DNA of 5,306 nucleotides. Source: Cryomorphaceae bacterium (GTDB taxonomy: Bacteria; Bacteroidota; Bacteroidia; Flavobacteriales; Schleiferiaceae). A model generated the notes under the pieces. The model saw nothing but the letters and a program-made list of their open reading frames with translations, was not told the DNA's origin and made no database searches. A program made the position numbers and the translations under genes. Shown here one piece after another: positions 1 through 5,306 of the stretch (its first letter is position 1; each line of letters starts with the position of its first letter). The DNA lies in the NCBI GenBank assembly GCA_949547975.1, contig CATITW010000393.1, forward strand, positions 1-5,306, in the 5' to 3' direction.

Positions 1-62
1 AAGCCTTTGAAGACGAGGAGACGATCGACAAAGATTTTGACGGGGAAGCCCTCGAAGACTAA
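1..62 (+). CDS. C-terminal end of an unidentified protein (5' truncated)
   Basis: The third forward frame is open from the window edge to a TAA at 60-62 and encodes 19 residues ending in EALED. The tail is very acidic (Glu and Asp make up more than half of it), and its codons are rich in G at the first position, which fits real coding sequence. Frame 1 is also open until a TAA at 73-75, but it gives a basic, Arg/Lys-rich peptide and looks less natural. The next gene starts 22 bp downstream on the same strand, so the two could share a transcript. Too little is visible to name a family or function. Confidence 0.4.
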   Translation, partial: AFEDEETIDKDFDGEALED

Positions 63-84
63 CAGCTTTGTGTAATTTGGTCGT

Positions 85-756
85 ATGAAAGTACGCCTCC
101 CCCTCTTTGTATTTCTCTTTTTAGCCCTAAACCTGACGGCTGTAGGGCAGCGCGTTTTTATCCCGGAACAGGGTGAAGGAATCAGTTTTAACGTGTCTTC
201 ACTTTCGGTAAATGGCGCACCTGCTGGGTTTGACCCGGCCCCTATGGCCAATTCTATCGAGATCCAACTCCTCCGTGAGCACATCTTCGGACTCTCGCAC
301 TTTTCCATCGCCTCCGGACTAGGATACAGCGGTCAATACTACCACGGGAACTTGCACATCGAAGTCGACGAATCGGGCAACCAGTCCTTGATCGACCTAA
401 GCGGGACAGACTACAAAGCCAACCGCTTCGCCACCGAATACCTCGATGCTGTAGCCGAACTCCGCTACCGCGGCCGTGCAAACAAAAAGGGAAGGTACAA
501 CCGCTTCTACCTCGGTGGACTAGCAGGATACTGTACGAACGCCTATTCCTACTTCAACTCAGAACAGCTTCGCGTAAAATTTTACAACATTAAAGGCTTC
601 AACCCCATACGTTACGGCGTCTACGTGAAAGCAGGGCGCGGTCCCATCAATCTCTACGCCTTTTACGGGCTCAGTCCGCTAGTCACCTCAGGAGCAATGC
701 TCACAGATTGGAGCAACGCCACGAGTCAAAATGTAGGTTTGAGTATTCTTCTGTAA
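85..756 (+). CDS. Secreted protein, probable outer-membrane beta-barrel (PorT/OMP_b-brl-like)
   Basis: This is a 223-residue protein of unknown function. Residues 1-22 form a clear signal peptide: MKVR, then a hydrophobic core of Leu, Phe and Val, then a likely cleavage site after AVGQ. The mature part has no hydrophobic helix. It shows alternating aromatic and polar stretches typical of transmembrane beta strands, for example around residues 72-88, 117-130, 139-157 and 174-197, and it ends in a strand-like segment (NVGLSILL). The run of a strand near 117-129 (EYLDAVAELRYR), a basic turn and then FYLGGLAGY resembles the porin-like barrels common in Bacteroidota. The ATG at 85 is supported by the signal peptide directly behind it; I see no Shine-Dalgarno sequence. 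The gene converges on the DUF2480 gene, leaving only 12 bp between stops. The barrel call is an inference from pattern, and a specific substrate or role cannot be given. Confidence 0.72.
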   Translation: MKVRLPLFVFLFLALNLTAVGQRVFIPEQGEGISFNVSSLSVNGAPAGFDPAPMANSIEIQLLREHIFGLSHFSIASGLGYSGQYYHGNLHIEVDESGNQSLIDLSGTDYKANRFATEYLDAVAELRYRGRANKKGRYNRFYLGGLAGYCTNAYSYFNSEQLRVKFYNIKGFNPIRYGVYVKAGRGPINLYAFYGLSPLVTSGAMLTDWSNATSQNVGLSILL

Positions 757-766
757 CGAGAGTTAC
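753..766. terminator. Small inverted repeat at the convergent gene junction, weak terminator candidate
   Basis: GTAAC (753-757) and GTTAC (762-766) are perfect inverted repeats around a GAGA loop, which on the plus strand fits the GNRA tetraloop rule. The repeat spans the TAA of the barrel gene and most of the 12-bp gap to the DUF2480 stop. The stem is only 5 bp and is followed on the plus strand by TTCTACTTC rather than a clean T run. It is therefore a weak candidate for termination of either transcript. Confidence 0.25.
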
Positions 767-768
767 TT

Positions 769-1266
769 CTACTTCAACGGCACGGCAGAACACGCCTCGC
801 CGTAGCTGATTTTCTTGGCAATTTTCTTCAAAATAGAAGTCACCTGTACATACGCATCTTGCGGTACGCGCGGGTCGCCACACCCTTTCACTATCACCGG
901 TTTCCCTTCCAAACTACTAAAGTCATACGTGCTCAAGGCTTCCCGATAGTACAGGCTGTAAAATTCGGGTGTACTCGCGGCCCAGATCGCAGGTACTCCC
1001 GCGTCGCTGAGTTTGGACGCTACAAGCAGCGCCGCCCAAGCAGGCAGTATGGCATCTGTCGAGCAGAAAAGTCGTACGACGCTACCCTCGAAAGTCGTAT
1101 AGTCAACCTCCTTGAGGGCACTTCTGAATGCTTTTTCACGCAGGATGAAGCCGCCTTCCAAGAATTGGGCAATATCGAGATCCTGAACCTTCGCAGGCAT
1201 CACATCTTCAAGGTTGAAGGTAACTAGCGGACTTTGGTCTACTTTGTTGATGATCTCGTCACTCAT
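769..1266 (-). CDS. DUF2480 family protein, SUF-associated, function unknown
   Basis: This 165-residue protein matches the DUF2480 family as I recall it. The recognisable blocks are FNLED near residues 17-21, GFILREKAFR at 39-48, CSTDAILPAWA at 68-78, VIVKGCG at 124-130, and the C-terminal GEACSAVPL at 156-164. Cys68, Cys129 and Cys159 all lie in these blocks, so they could be metal or cluster ligands, but that is inference; the biochemical function is unknown. I know DUF2480 genes from Bacteroidota, often near SUF genes, which fits here. The frame stays open 31 codons upstream into the HMG-CoA synthase gene, but the family-like N terminus (MSDEIINKVD) selects the ATG at 1264-1266, 4 bp after the synthase stop codon. 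An AAGGA lies only 1 base before the ATG, too close for a normal ribosome site, so translational coupling to the upstream gene is likely. Confidence 0.88.
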   Translation of the reverse strand: MSDEIINKVDQSPLVTFNLEDVMPAKVQDLDIAQFLEGGFILREKAFRSALKEVDYTTFEGSVVRLFCSTDAILPAWAALLVASKLSDAGVPAIWAASTPEFYSLYYREALSTYDFSSLEGKPVIVKGCGDPRVPQDAYVQVTSILKKIAKKISYGEACSAVPLK

Positions 1267-1270
1267 ATCC

Positions 1271-2713
1271 TTACGCGTTGTGGGTGTAATCTCTGAAAAA
1301 TTCTTGATTTTCCTCGGTGCGTAGTCCTTCAAACACAAAACCAATTTTAGACGGTACAATCGGCGCCGATAGACGTTCGTTGTGCCAAGCCTCGTACGTT
1401 TCGAAATCTACTGCCTGACGCGTTTCTAGCGCTTCAAACAACCCAAGTGCCGCAACCTTATCCCAACCAGGCTCTACAGTCCCTTGGAACACTTTTGCCT
1501 TACTTCCGGAGCCATAGCCCATGAACCCGACGGTTTTTCCTTCGAGCGCTTCACCTTTTTGGGCAGCATCACACAACGTGCTGAGCAATCCCATAAAGAT
1601 CGAAGCGGTATACATGTTTCCGATCAAACTAGACGCTCGCTCTGCTGGGGCAAGTGCCTTGGCTACATAACTGCGGTAATAGGCACTTTTGCTAAACGCT
1701 TTGACCCACGCCTTAGCTTCTTCTTTATCGCTCGGCTGATCTCCACCCATGGCTTCGACGACCTCGTCCCAGCTTCCGTTCGCTTTCATCCAGTCCAAAT
1801 AAAAGTTTACGAGCATACGGCGTCCCTGAAACGCATACGGCAAGTGCATCACGACTTTTTCCCAATCCAGTGCAGGATTCACCTGCTCCTGAGTAGCAAA
1901 ATGTACGAGCGCTTCTTGAATGCGACCCACATAAGCACTGTTGCTGTACTGTCCGTCAAAAACGGGCTCCTCGACATAGGCGCGCAACATGCGGTTGCCT
2001 CCCCAGAATCCGTCCGCTTGGAGTAATTTTTCTTCGGCTTGTTCTTCGGTAATCGTCTGACCGAGCAGCGCTGCGGCTTCCACCAAAACACTCGCTTTGG
2101 TATAGGTTCTGCGCGGCTTGAAGAAATCGCGTTCTCCTTTGGTAGCTACACCTATGGCGGTTCCAAGACTGATGATGTCCGGATCCGCGCTCACCAGCAA
2201 TGCAACAGCCCCTGCACCTTGGGTATATTCCCCTGTAGAGTTGAGGTCATATTTGGCAAGATCTGAGGCCACCACGATCGCTTTTTTACCGGGATGTTGT
2301 TTAACGTACAAACAAGCGTTCTCTAAAGCATCCACTGCACCGATACACGCAAAAGTCATATCTACGGCGTCGACATTGCGCAAACACGCAGCACCGTAAC
2401 GGCCTGCGAGCGATTGTTCGACGAGATCTAAAATGTAGGTAGCTGTAGGTTTTGCACTGTCTAGGGCACTTTCAGTACCGAGGTACAATCTACCGACAGT
2501 AGATGGGTCGAGCTGTTCTTGTTCGAAGAGTCGTGCAACGGCGTTGGCACCCATAGAGGCGGCATCTTCGTCTACGTCCGGGAAGGACATCGAAGTAAGC
2601 CCAAGGCCTTTGTTGAGCTTTGCATATTCGATCCCGCGCGCGTCGGCGAGGGCTTCAATAGGTAGGTAGTGTTGTGGTACGTAGTACGAAATGGCGTCTA
2701 TTCCAATCTTCAT
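1271..2713 (-). CDS. Hydroxymethylglutaryl-CoA synthase family protein
   Basis: The predicted reaction is condensation of acetyl-CoA with acetoacetyl-CoA to HMG-CoA, an early step of the cytoplasmic mevalonate route to isoprenoids. The 480-residue protein has the thiolase-type fold signatures of the family: the general base Glu81 in LGTESALDSAKPTA, the nucleophile Cys123 in DMTFACIGAVDAL, GEYTQGAGAVALL (161-173), His290 in MHLPYAFQGRRM, GNMYTASIF (365-373) and GYGSGSKAKVF (399-409). The length is above the roughly 390 residues of Gram-positive MvaS and nearer to flavobacterial and eukaryotic forms. In many synthases a Lys follows the catalytic His by five positions (H-x-P-[FY]-x-K); here that position is Phe295. 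The ATG at 2713 starts the expected MKIGIDAISYYVP; no Shine-Dalgarno sequence is visible. A structured leader precedes it, and DUF2480 follows after 4 bp. The family is clear; a non-mevalonate role for this member is possible but has no support here. Confidence 0.93.
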   Translation of the reverse strand: MKIGIDAISYYVPQHYLPIEALADARGIEYAKLNKGLGLTSMSFPDVDEDAASMGANAVARLFEQEQLDPSTVGRLYLGTESALDSAKPTATYILDLVEQSLAGRYGAACLRNVDAVDMTFACIGAVDALENACLYVKQHPGKKAIVVASDLAKYDLNSTGEYTQGAGAVALLVSADPDIISLGTAIGVATKGERDFFKPRRTYTKASVLVEAAALLGQTITEEQAEEKLLQADGFWGGNRMLRAYVEEPVFDGQYSNSAYVGRIQEALVHFATQEQVNPALDWEKVVMHLPYAFQGRRMLVNFYLDWMKANGSWDEVVEAMGGDQPSDKEEAKAWVKAFSKSAYYRSYVAKALAPAERASSLIGNMYTASIFMGLLSTLCDAAQKGEALEGKTVGFMGYGSGSKAKVFQGTVEPGWDKVAALGLFEALETRQAVDFETYEAWHNERLSAPIVPSKIGFVFEGLRTEENQEFFRDYTHNA

Positions 2714-2734
2714 CTTGGCGGATGGTTTTAATCA

Positions 2735-2788
2735 GTATTCAATAAATCGCCCATAAATCTGCGATTTGGGCGACTAAATAACGAATAC
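2735..2788 (-). promoter_or_regulatory. Long interrupted dyad / hairpin in the HMG-CoA synthase leader
   Basis: The core is a strong stem: TCGCCC (2747-2752) pairs with GGGCGA (2768-2773), and AAATC (2755-2759) pairs with GATTT (2763-2767). A 2-base bulge (2753-2754) separates the two stems and the loop is 3 bases. An outer 6-bp pair, GTATTC (2735-2740) with GAATAC (2783-2788), encloses it across an internal loop, giving 17 bp in all. On the minus strand the core stem is followed by TTTATT, so it could act as a weak intrinsic terminator or attenuator after the SUF genes. Because it ends about 20-35 bases before the synthase ATG, it could also be a 5' UTR structure or an operator. The pairing is seen directly; the role is inference. 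Confidence 0.45.
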
Positions 2789-2822
2789 CTTAACGATTTG
2801 TGGCGAAAAAGGTTTTGGTTTT

Positions 2823-2845
2823 AGCACATCTTTAATAGAGGTGCT
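2823..2845 (-). terminator. Imperfect hairpin after the SufT-like gene, weak terminator candidate
   Basis: AGCAC (2823-2827) pairs with GTGCT (2841-2845). One mismatch and three more pairs (2829-2831 with 2837-2839) then lead to a 5-base loop. It begins 15 bases after the stop codon of the SufT-like gene, where a transcript end might be expected. On the minus strand it is followed by AAAACCAAAACC and not by a T run, so it is not a standard intrinsic terminator. It may instead stabilise a 3' end or mean nothing. Confidence 0.25.
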
Positions 2846-2860
2846 GCAAGCGAATGTGTG

Positions 2861-3193
2861 TTAGAGCATTCCGAGCTCGAGCATAGCCTCTTCACTCATC
2901 ATGCTTTTGTCCCAAGGCGGGTCGAACGTAATCTCTACTTCAACCTCGTTTACGCTGTCCAGCGCACGAGACTTTTCCTTCACTTCCTGCGGTAAACTTT
3001 CGGCTACCGGACAGTTCGGCGAGGTCAAGGTCATGAGGATATGCACATCCCGCTCCGTGCTCACTTTTACGTCATAGATCAAGCCAAGCTGGTAGATGTC
3101 TACGGGGATTTCAGGATCGAAAATGGTGCACAATACGCCCACGACTTCCTCACCAATTTTTTGCATTTCGCTATGTGTCAACTCCTCACTCAT
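2861..3193 (-). CDS. MIP18/DUF59 family iron-sulfur assembly protein (SufT-like)
   Basis: This 110-residue cytoplasmic protein is a single MIP18 (DUF59) domain. Hallmarks are DPEIPVDIYQLGLIY at 26-40, TLTSPNCPVAESLP at 55-68 with the family's conserved Cys61, and FDPPWDKSMMSEEAMLELGM at 90-109. Members act as accessory or transfer factors for iron-sulfur clusters; SufT in Gram-positive bacteria and MIP18/CIAO2 in eukaryotes are relatives. Its position 19 bp behind sufE and in the same orientation supports a role in the SUF pathway. The ATG at 3193 gives the full-length domain; only a purine-rich stretch (AAAAAAGAG) lies upstream, with no clear Shine-Dalgarno sequence. I left the symbol empty because the sufT name is used for several DUF59 subgroups, including the fused or longer Gram-positive type. 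The next gene is 147 bp away, so this may be the last gene of the suf transcript. Confidence 0.9.
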   Translation of the reverse strand: MSEELTHSEMQKIGEEVVGVLCTIFDPEIPVDIYQLGLIYDVKVSTERDVHILMTLTSPNCPVAESLPQEVKEKSRALDSVNEVEVEITFDPPWDKSMMSEEAMLELGML

Positions 3194-3212
3194 GATCGCT
3201 CTTTTTTAGCAT

Positions 3213-3635
3213 TTATCCGGCGTAAGCCAGTGCGTAATATTTCATTTGTTTCACCATGCTCATCAAACCGTTTGCACGTGTTGGACTCAGGTGGTCTTGC
3301 AAACCGATCTCTTTCAAAAAACCAAGGTCCGCCTTGGCGACTTCTGCCGCTGGCTGATCGTTAAACACCTCTACAAGCAAAGCGACAATCCCTTTGGCAA
3401 TGATGGCATCGGCATCGGCTTTAAAAAGAACATGATCTCCCTTTTTCTCCGCCTTGAGCCACACCTTACTCTGGCACCCTTGTACGAGCTGATCTTCAGA
3501 TTTCTCCTCCTCAGCCAACAGCGGCAACGTACGCGCGAGCTCGATGATGTAGTTGTATTTGTCCATCCAATTGTCAAAGAAATCAAATTCTTCAACGAGT
3601 GCTCTTTGGCGTTCACTAATGGTGTTTACTGTCAT
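3213..3635 (-). CDS. sufE: SufE sulfur-acceptor protein
   Basis: SufE accepts persulfide sulfur from SufS and passes it to the SufBCD scaffold in the cytoplasm. The 140-residue protein has the family length and layout: an N-terminal helix with FFDNWMDKYNYIIELAR (19-35), the acceptor Cys54 in the motif LVQGCQSKVWL, the Asp/Ala-rich strand region around 70-90, and LSPTRANGLMSM at 117-128. Cys54 corresponds to Cys51 of the E. coli protein. The frame is open for 72 codons upstream, but that stretch lies inside sufS and is not SufE-like. The ATG at 3633-3635 is chosen because it gives the normal N terminus and has an AAGGAA site close upstream. It follows sufS by 28 bp and precedes the DUF59 gene by 19 bp, so all three are very likely cotranscribed. 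A SufE partner, rather than SufU, fits this type of SUF system. Confidence 0.95.
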   Translation of the reverse strand: MTVNTISERQRALVEEFDFFDNWMDKYNYIIELARTLPLLAEEEKSEDQLVQGCQSKVWLKAEKKGDHVLFKADADAIIAKGIVALLVEVFNDQPAAEVAKADLGFLKEIGLQDHLSPTRANGLMSMVKQMKYYALAYAG

Positions 3636-3638
3636 CGT

Positions 3639-3644
3639 TTCCTT
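3639..3644 (-). promoter_or_regulatory. Shine-Dalgarno-like site that decides the sufE start
   Basis: AAGGAA on the minus strand lies 3 bases before the ATG at 3635. It is the best ribosome-site match in the window and supports starting sufE here rather than in the open frame inside sufS. The spacing is shorter than ideal. Confidence 0.5.
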
Positions 3645-3663
3645 GTTTAATTGAACCCATTTA

Positions 3664-4881
3664 CTAACGCAGCATGCTAACCGCTTTCTCAAGCGCAGCC
3701 ACAAAAAGGTCAACATCTTCCTTGGTGTTGTAGCACGCGAAACTAGCGCGAGCCGTTCCTGCAATGCAAAACGCATCCATGATCGGTTGGGTACAGTGCT
3801 GACCGGTACGCACGGCGACGCCTTGCTGATCCAAAAGCACTCCCAGATCATATGGGTGGGTACCTTCCACTAAAAAGCTCAACACGCTTGCCTTGTGTTT
3901 CGCATCGCCGATCACTTTGAATCCTTCAACCCCACGGGTGCGTTCTAGTGCGTATTCGAGCAGCATGTGCTCGTGCTGTGCAATCGCTTCAACCCCCACT
4001 TCATTGATAAAGTCCAAGGCCGCTCCGAAGCCGATCACCCCCTCGATGTGTGGGGTACCCGCTTCAAACTTGTGCGGAATATCGGCATAGGTACTTTCTT
4101 CCATGCTTACGGTTGCGATCATTTCACCACCACCTTGGTGCGGTGGCAATTCTTCGAGTCGCTCACGTCTCCCGTACAACACACCTAGTCCTGTAGGGCC
4201 GTACATCTTGTGCGAGGATAGGGTAAAGAAATCCACACCCCATTCTTGCACGTCTACTTTGGCGTGCGGTCCGCTTTGGGCGCCGTCTACGAGCGTCCAA
4301 GCACCGACCTGCTGTGCCTTGCGAAGCAGCTGCTCCACGGGATTGATCGTTCCCAGCGCATTGCTGATGTGATTAAACGCAACCAGCGCTGTGTTCTCAT
4401 CAATCAAGCCGTCAATCTGATCTAGTACAAGCTCCCCATTCTCGTCCATGGGGAAATAGCGCAATTCAGCTCCAGTGCGTTGACACAGCATTTGCCAAGG
4501 CACGATGTTACTGTGGTGCTCTAAAGCCGTGATCACAATGTTCTGACCTTTCTCAACGAGGGTAGTCATCCCTGAGGCTACAATGTTGATGCTGTCGGTG
4601 ATGCCACGGGTGAAGATGACTTCGGCAACCTCACGTGCATTGATGTGCGCACGTACAGATTCCCGAACACCTTCCATAGCATCAGTTGCGCGCTGACTCA
4701 GCGTGTGCACACCGCGGTGTACGTTTGCATTGTAGCGCAGATAGTAGTCTGAAATGGCTTCGATAACGCGCAGCGGTTTCTGTGCCGTTGCCGCATTGTC
4801 TAGATAGACGAGCGGTCTTCCATGAATCTCTTGATTGAGAATGGGGAATTGGGCACGGATTTGCTGAACGTCGTAGGCCAT
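3664..4881 (-). CDS. sufS: Cysteine desulfurase SufS (group II, PLP-dependent)
   Basis: SufS removes sulfur from L-cysteine to give alanine and an enzyme persulfide that SufE collects. With the ATG at 4881 the protein has 405 residues, one fewer than E. coli SufS, and the key residues align one position earlier: His123 stacking on PLP (ALEHHSNIVPW), Asp199 and Gln202 (LVDGAQS), the Schiff-base Lys225 (SSHKMYGPTG), and the catalytic Cys363 in VRTGQHCTQP. Further family blocks are LDNAATAQKP, YNANVHRGVHTLS and FEAGTPHIEG. An in-frame TTG four codons upstream would overlap sufD; the ATG is preferred because MAYDVQQIRAQFP is the usual N terminus and the resulting spacing is TAA-T-ATG after sufD, which suggests translational coupling. 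The phosphate-binding loop reads RGITDS where RGTTE is common, a mild change. The gene ends in tandem stops (TAG TAA). Confidence 0.97.
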   Translation of the reverse strand: MAYDVQQIRAQFPILNQEIHGRPLVYLDNAATAQKPLRVIEAISDYYLRYNANVHRGVHTLSQRATDAMEGVRESVRAHINAREVAEVIFTRGITDSINIVASGMTTLVEKGQNIVITALEHHSNIVPWQMLCQRTGAELRYFPMDENGELVLDQIDGLIDENTALVAFNHISNALGTINPVEQLLRKAQQVGAWTLVDGAQSGPHAKVDVQEWGVDFFTLSSHKMYGPTGLGVLYGRRERLEELPPHQGGGEMIATVSMEESTYADIPHKFEAGTPHIEGVIGFGAALDFINEVGVEAIAQHEHMLLEYALERTRGVEGFKVIGDAKHKASVLSFLVEGTHPYDLGVLLDQQGVAVRTGQHCTQPIMDAFCIAGTARASFACYNTKEDVDLFVAALEKAVSMLR

Positions 4882-4882
4882 A

Positions 4883-5306
4883 TTACAGGGCAAATTCTAG
4901 ATTGATTCCTAATTTCTCAGCGATCACCGCATTCAAGCGCTTCTCCAGCTGAGGGATTTTCACGTATTCTAGCGCATCCGAAGCAAAGGCGTAGGTCATC
5001 AAACCTTCCGCCTCGCGTTTTGGAATACCTCTAGAACGCAAGTAAAAGAGTGCGTTTTTATCGAGCTGGCCGATCGTACATCCGTGCGAACATTTCACGT
5101 CATCTGCGAAGATTTCGAGCTGCGGTTTGGTGTCCACTTTAGCTTTGTCGCTGAGCAAAATATTATCATTCTGCTGGAACGCATTGGTCTTTTGTGCTTT
5201 CTGACGCACCATCACTTTCCCGTTAAAGACGCTATGGCTCTTTCCAAGGTAAATCCCCTTGTAAAGTTCACGCGAGTAACAGTTTGGTTCGATGTGATCC
5301 ACTAGC
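4883..5306 (-). CDS. sufD: SufD, Fe-S cluster scaffold subunit (N-terminal part outside the window)
   Basis: SufD forms the SufBC2D complex on which iron-sulfur clusters are built. Only the last 140 residues are present; the frame is open to the window edge (codon CTA at 5303-5305), so the GTG at 5302 is internal and not a start. The visible part is the end of the beta-helix core and the C-terminal helical domain: NCYSRELYKGIYLGKSHSVF, FNGKVMVRQKAQKTNAFQQN, PQLEIFADDVKCSHGCTIGQ and FYLRSRGIPKREAE are all SufB/SufD family blocks. The CSHG motif holds the conserved Cys and His near the SufB-SufD interface. SufB shares this fold, but the sequence style, the end at LEFAL and the position directly before sufS favour SufD. 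The stop codon is 1 bp from the sufS ATG. sufB and sufC are expected upstream, beyond the right edge of the window. Confidence 0.93.
   Translation of the reverse strand, partial: LVDHIEPNCYSRELYKGIYLGKSHSVFNGKVMVRQKAQKTNAFQQNDNILLSDKAKVDTKPQLEIFADDVKCSHGCTIGQLDKNALFYLRSRGIPKREAEGLMTYAFASDALEYVKIPQLEKRLNAVIAEKLGINLEFAL

Larger units (their letters stand above)
2714..2860 (-). promoter_or_regulatory. Intergenic leader upstream of HMG-CoA synthase
   Basis: These 147 bp separate the SufT-like gene from HMG-CoA synthase and are visibly more AT-rich than the flanking genes. The spacing contrasts with the short gaps elsewhere in the minus-strand cluster (1 to 28 bp), so a new promoter or a processing or attenuation point is likely here. 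It contains two hairpins, listed separately. I looked on the minus strand for the Bacteroidota promoter pattern (TTTG near -33 and TAnnTTTG near -7) and found only poor matches, such as TATTTAG at 2780-2774, so no promoter is called. A TAACGA hexamer occurs twice on the plus strand (2779-2784 and 2791-2796), which may be chance. I see no ORF here. Confidence 0.5.

Noticed and set aside
73..79. TAATTTG as a Bacteroidota -7 promoter element for the barrel gene
   Set aside because: It is one base short of the TAnnTTTG pattern, and at 5 bases from the ATG it would give a leaderless transcript; no matching -33 element is placed correctly.
859..1227. Open frame on the plus strand of 122 codons opposite the DUF2480 gene
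   Set aside because: It lies wholly within the antisense of a clearly recognisable family protein, has no recognisable domain, and its composition looks like a shadow frame.
1267..1359. N-terminal extension of DUF2480 by 31 codons
   Set aside because: It lies within the end of the HMG-CoA synthase gene, and the family-like N terminus begins at the ATG at 1264-1266.
1484..2026. Open frame on the plus strand of 180 codons opposite HMG-CoA synthase
   Set aside because: It overlaps the catalytic core of the synthase in antisense, has no family features or signal, and is best explained as a by-product of codon bias in the real gene.
2779..2796. Two TAACGA hexamers spaced 12 bp apart as a possible regulator site
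   Set aside because: Two copies of a hexamer in AT-rich DNA are weak evidence, and neither lies next to a recognisable promoter.
3246..3650. Open frame on the plus strand of 134 codons opposite sufE
   Set aside because: It mirrors almost the full length of sufE, which has an intact active site; the translated product shows no domain.
3636..3851. N-terminal extension of sufE into sufS
   Set aside because: The 72 extra codons lie inside the sufS coding region and are unlike any SufE N terminus; the ATG at 3635 has a ribosome site and gives the family length.
1..5306. A hidden novel system such as a defence island, mobile element or CRISPR array
   Set aside because: No transposase, integrase, nuclease, toxin, repeat array or terminal repeats were found; five of the six minus-strand genes fit known housekeeping families and the sixth is a known but uncharacterised family.

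Overview
The window looks like chromosomal DNA of a Bacteroidota bacterium, most likely from the class Flavobacteriia or a close relative. Three things point there: a DUF2480 protein (a family I know only from Bacteroidota) beside SUF iron-sulfur genes; a long HMG-CoA synthase of the kind used by mevalonate-pathway flavobacteria; and little use of Shine-Dalgarno sequences. This is an inference from recalled family knowledge, not from a search.

Layout. The left edge carries the last codons of an unidentified plus-strand gene (to 62). A plus-strand gene for a secreted, probably outer-membrane beta-barrel protein follows (85-756). Everything else lies on the minus strand and reads right to left: the 3' part of sufD (5306-4883), sufS (4881-3664), sufE (3635-3213), a MIP18/DUF59 SufT-like gene (3193-2861), a 147-bp intergenic region with two hairpins, HMG-CoA synthase (2713-1271) and DUF2480 (1266-769). 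The two strands converge at 757-768.

How the genes work together. SufS takes sulfur from cysteine and passes it to the catalytic cysteine of SufE, which delivers it to the SufBCD scaffold; the DUF59 protein probably helps cluster assembly or transfer. DUF2480 has three cysteines that I recall as conserved in its family, and it sits beside the SUF genes, so a role in iron-sulfur metabolism is plausible but unproven. HMG-CoA synthase belongs to isoprenoid synthesis by the mevalonate route. It separates DUF2480 from the SUF genes and is only 4 bp from DUF2480, so the two are probably cotranscribed.

I see no mobile element, CRISPR array, RNA gene or defence system. This is mostly ordinary housekeeping DNA. 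The parts most worth a second look are the structured leader before HMG-CoA synthase, the placement of that gene within a SUF locus, and the uncharacterised DUF2480 protein.
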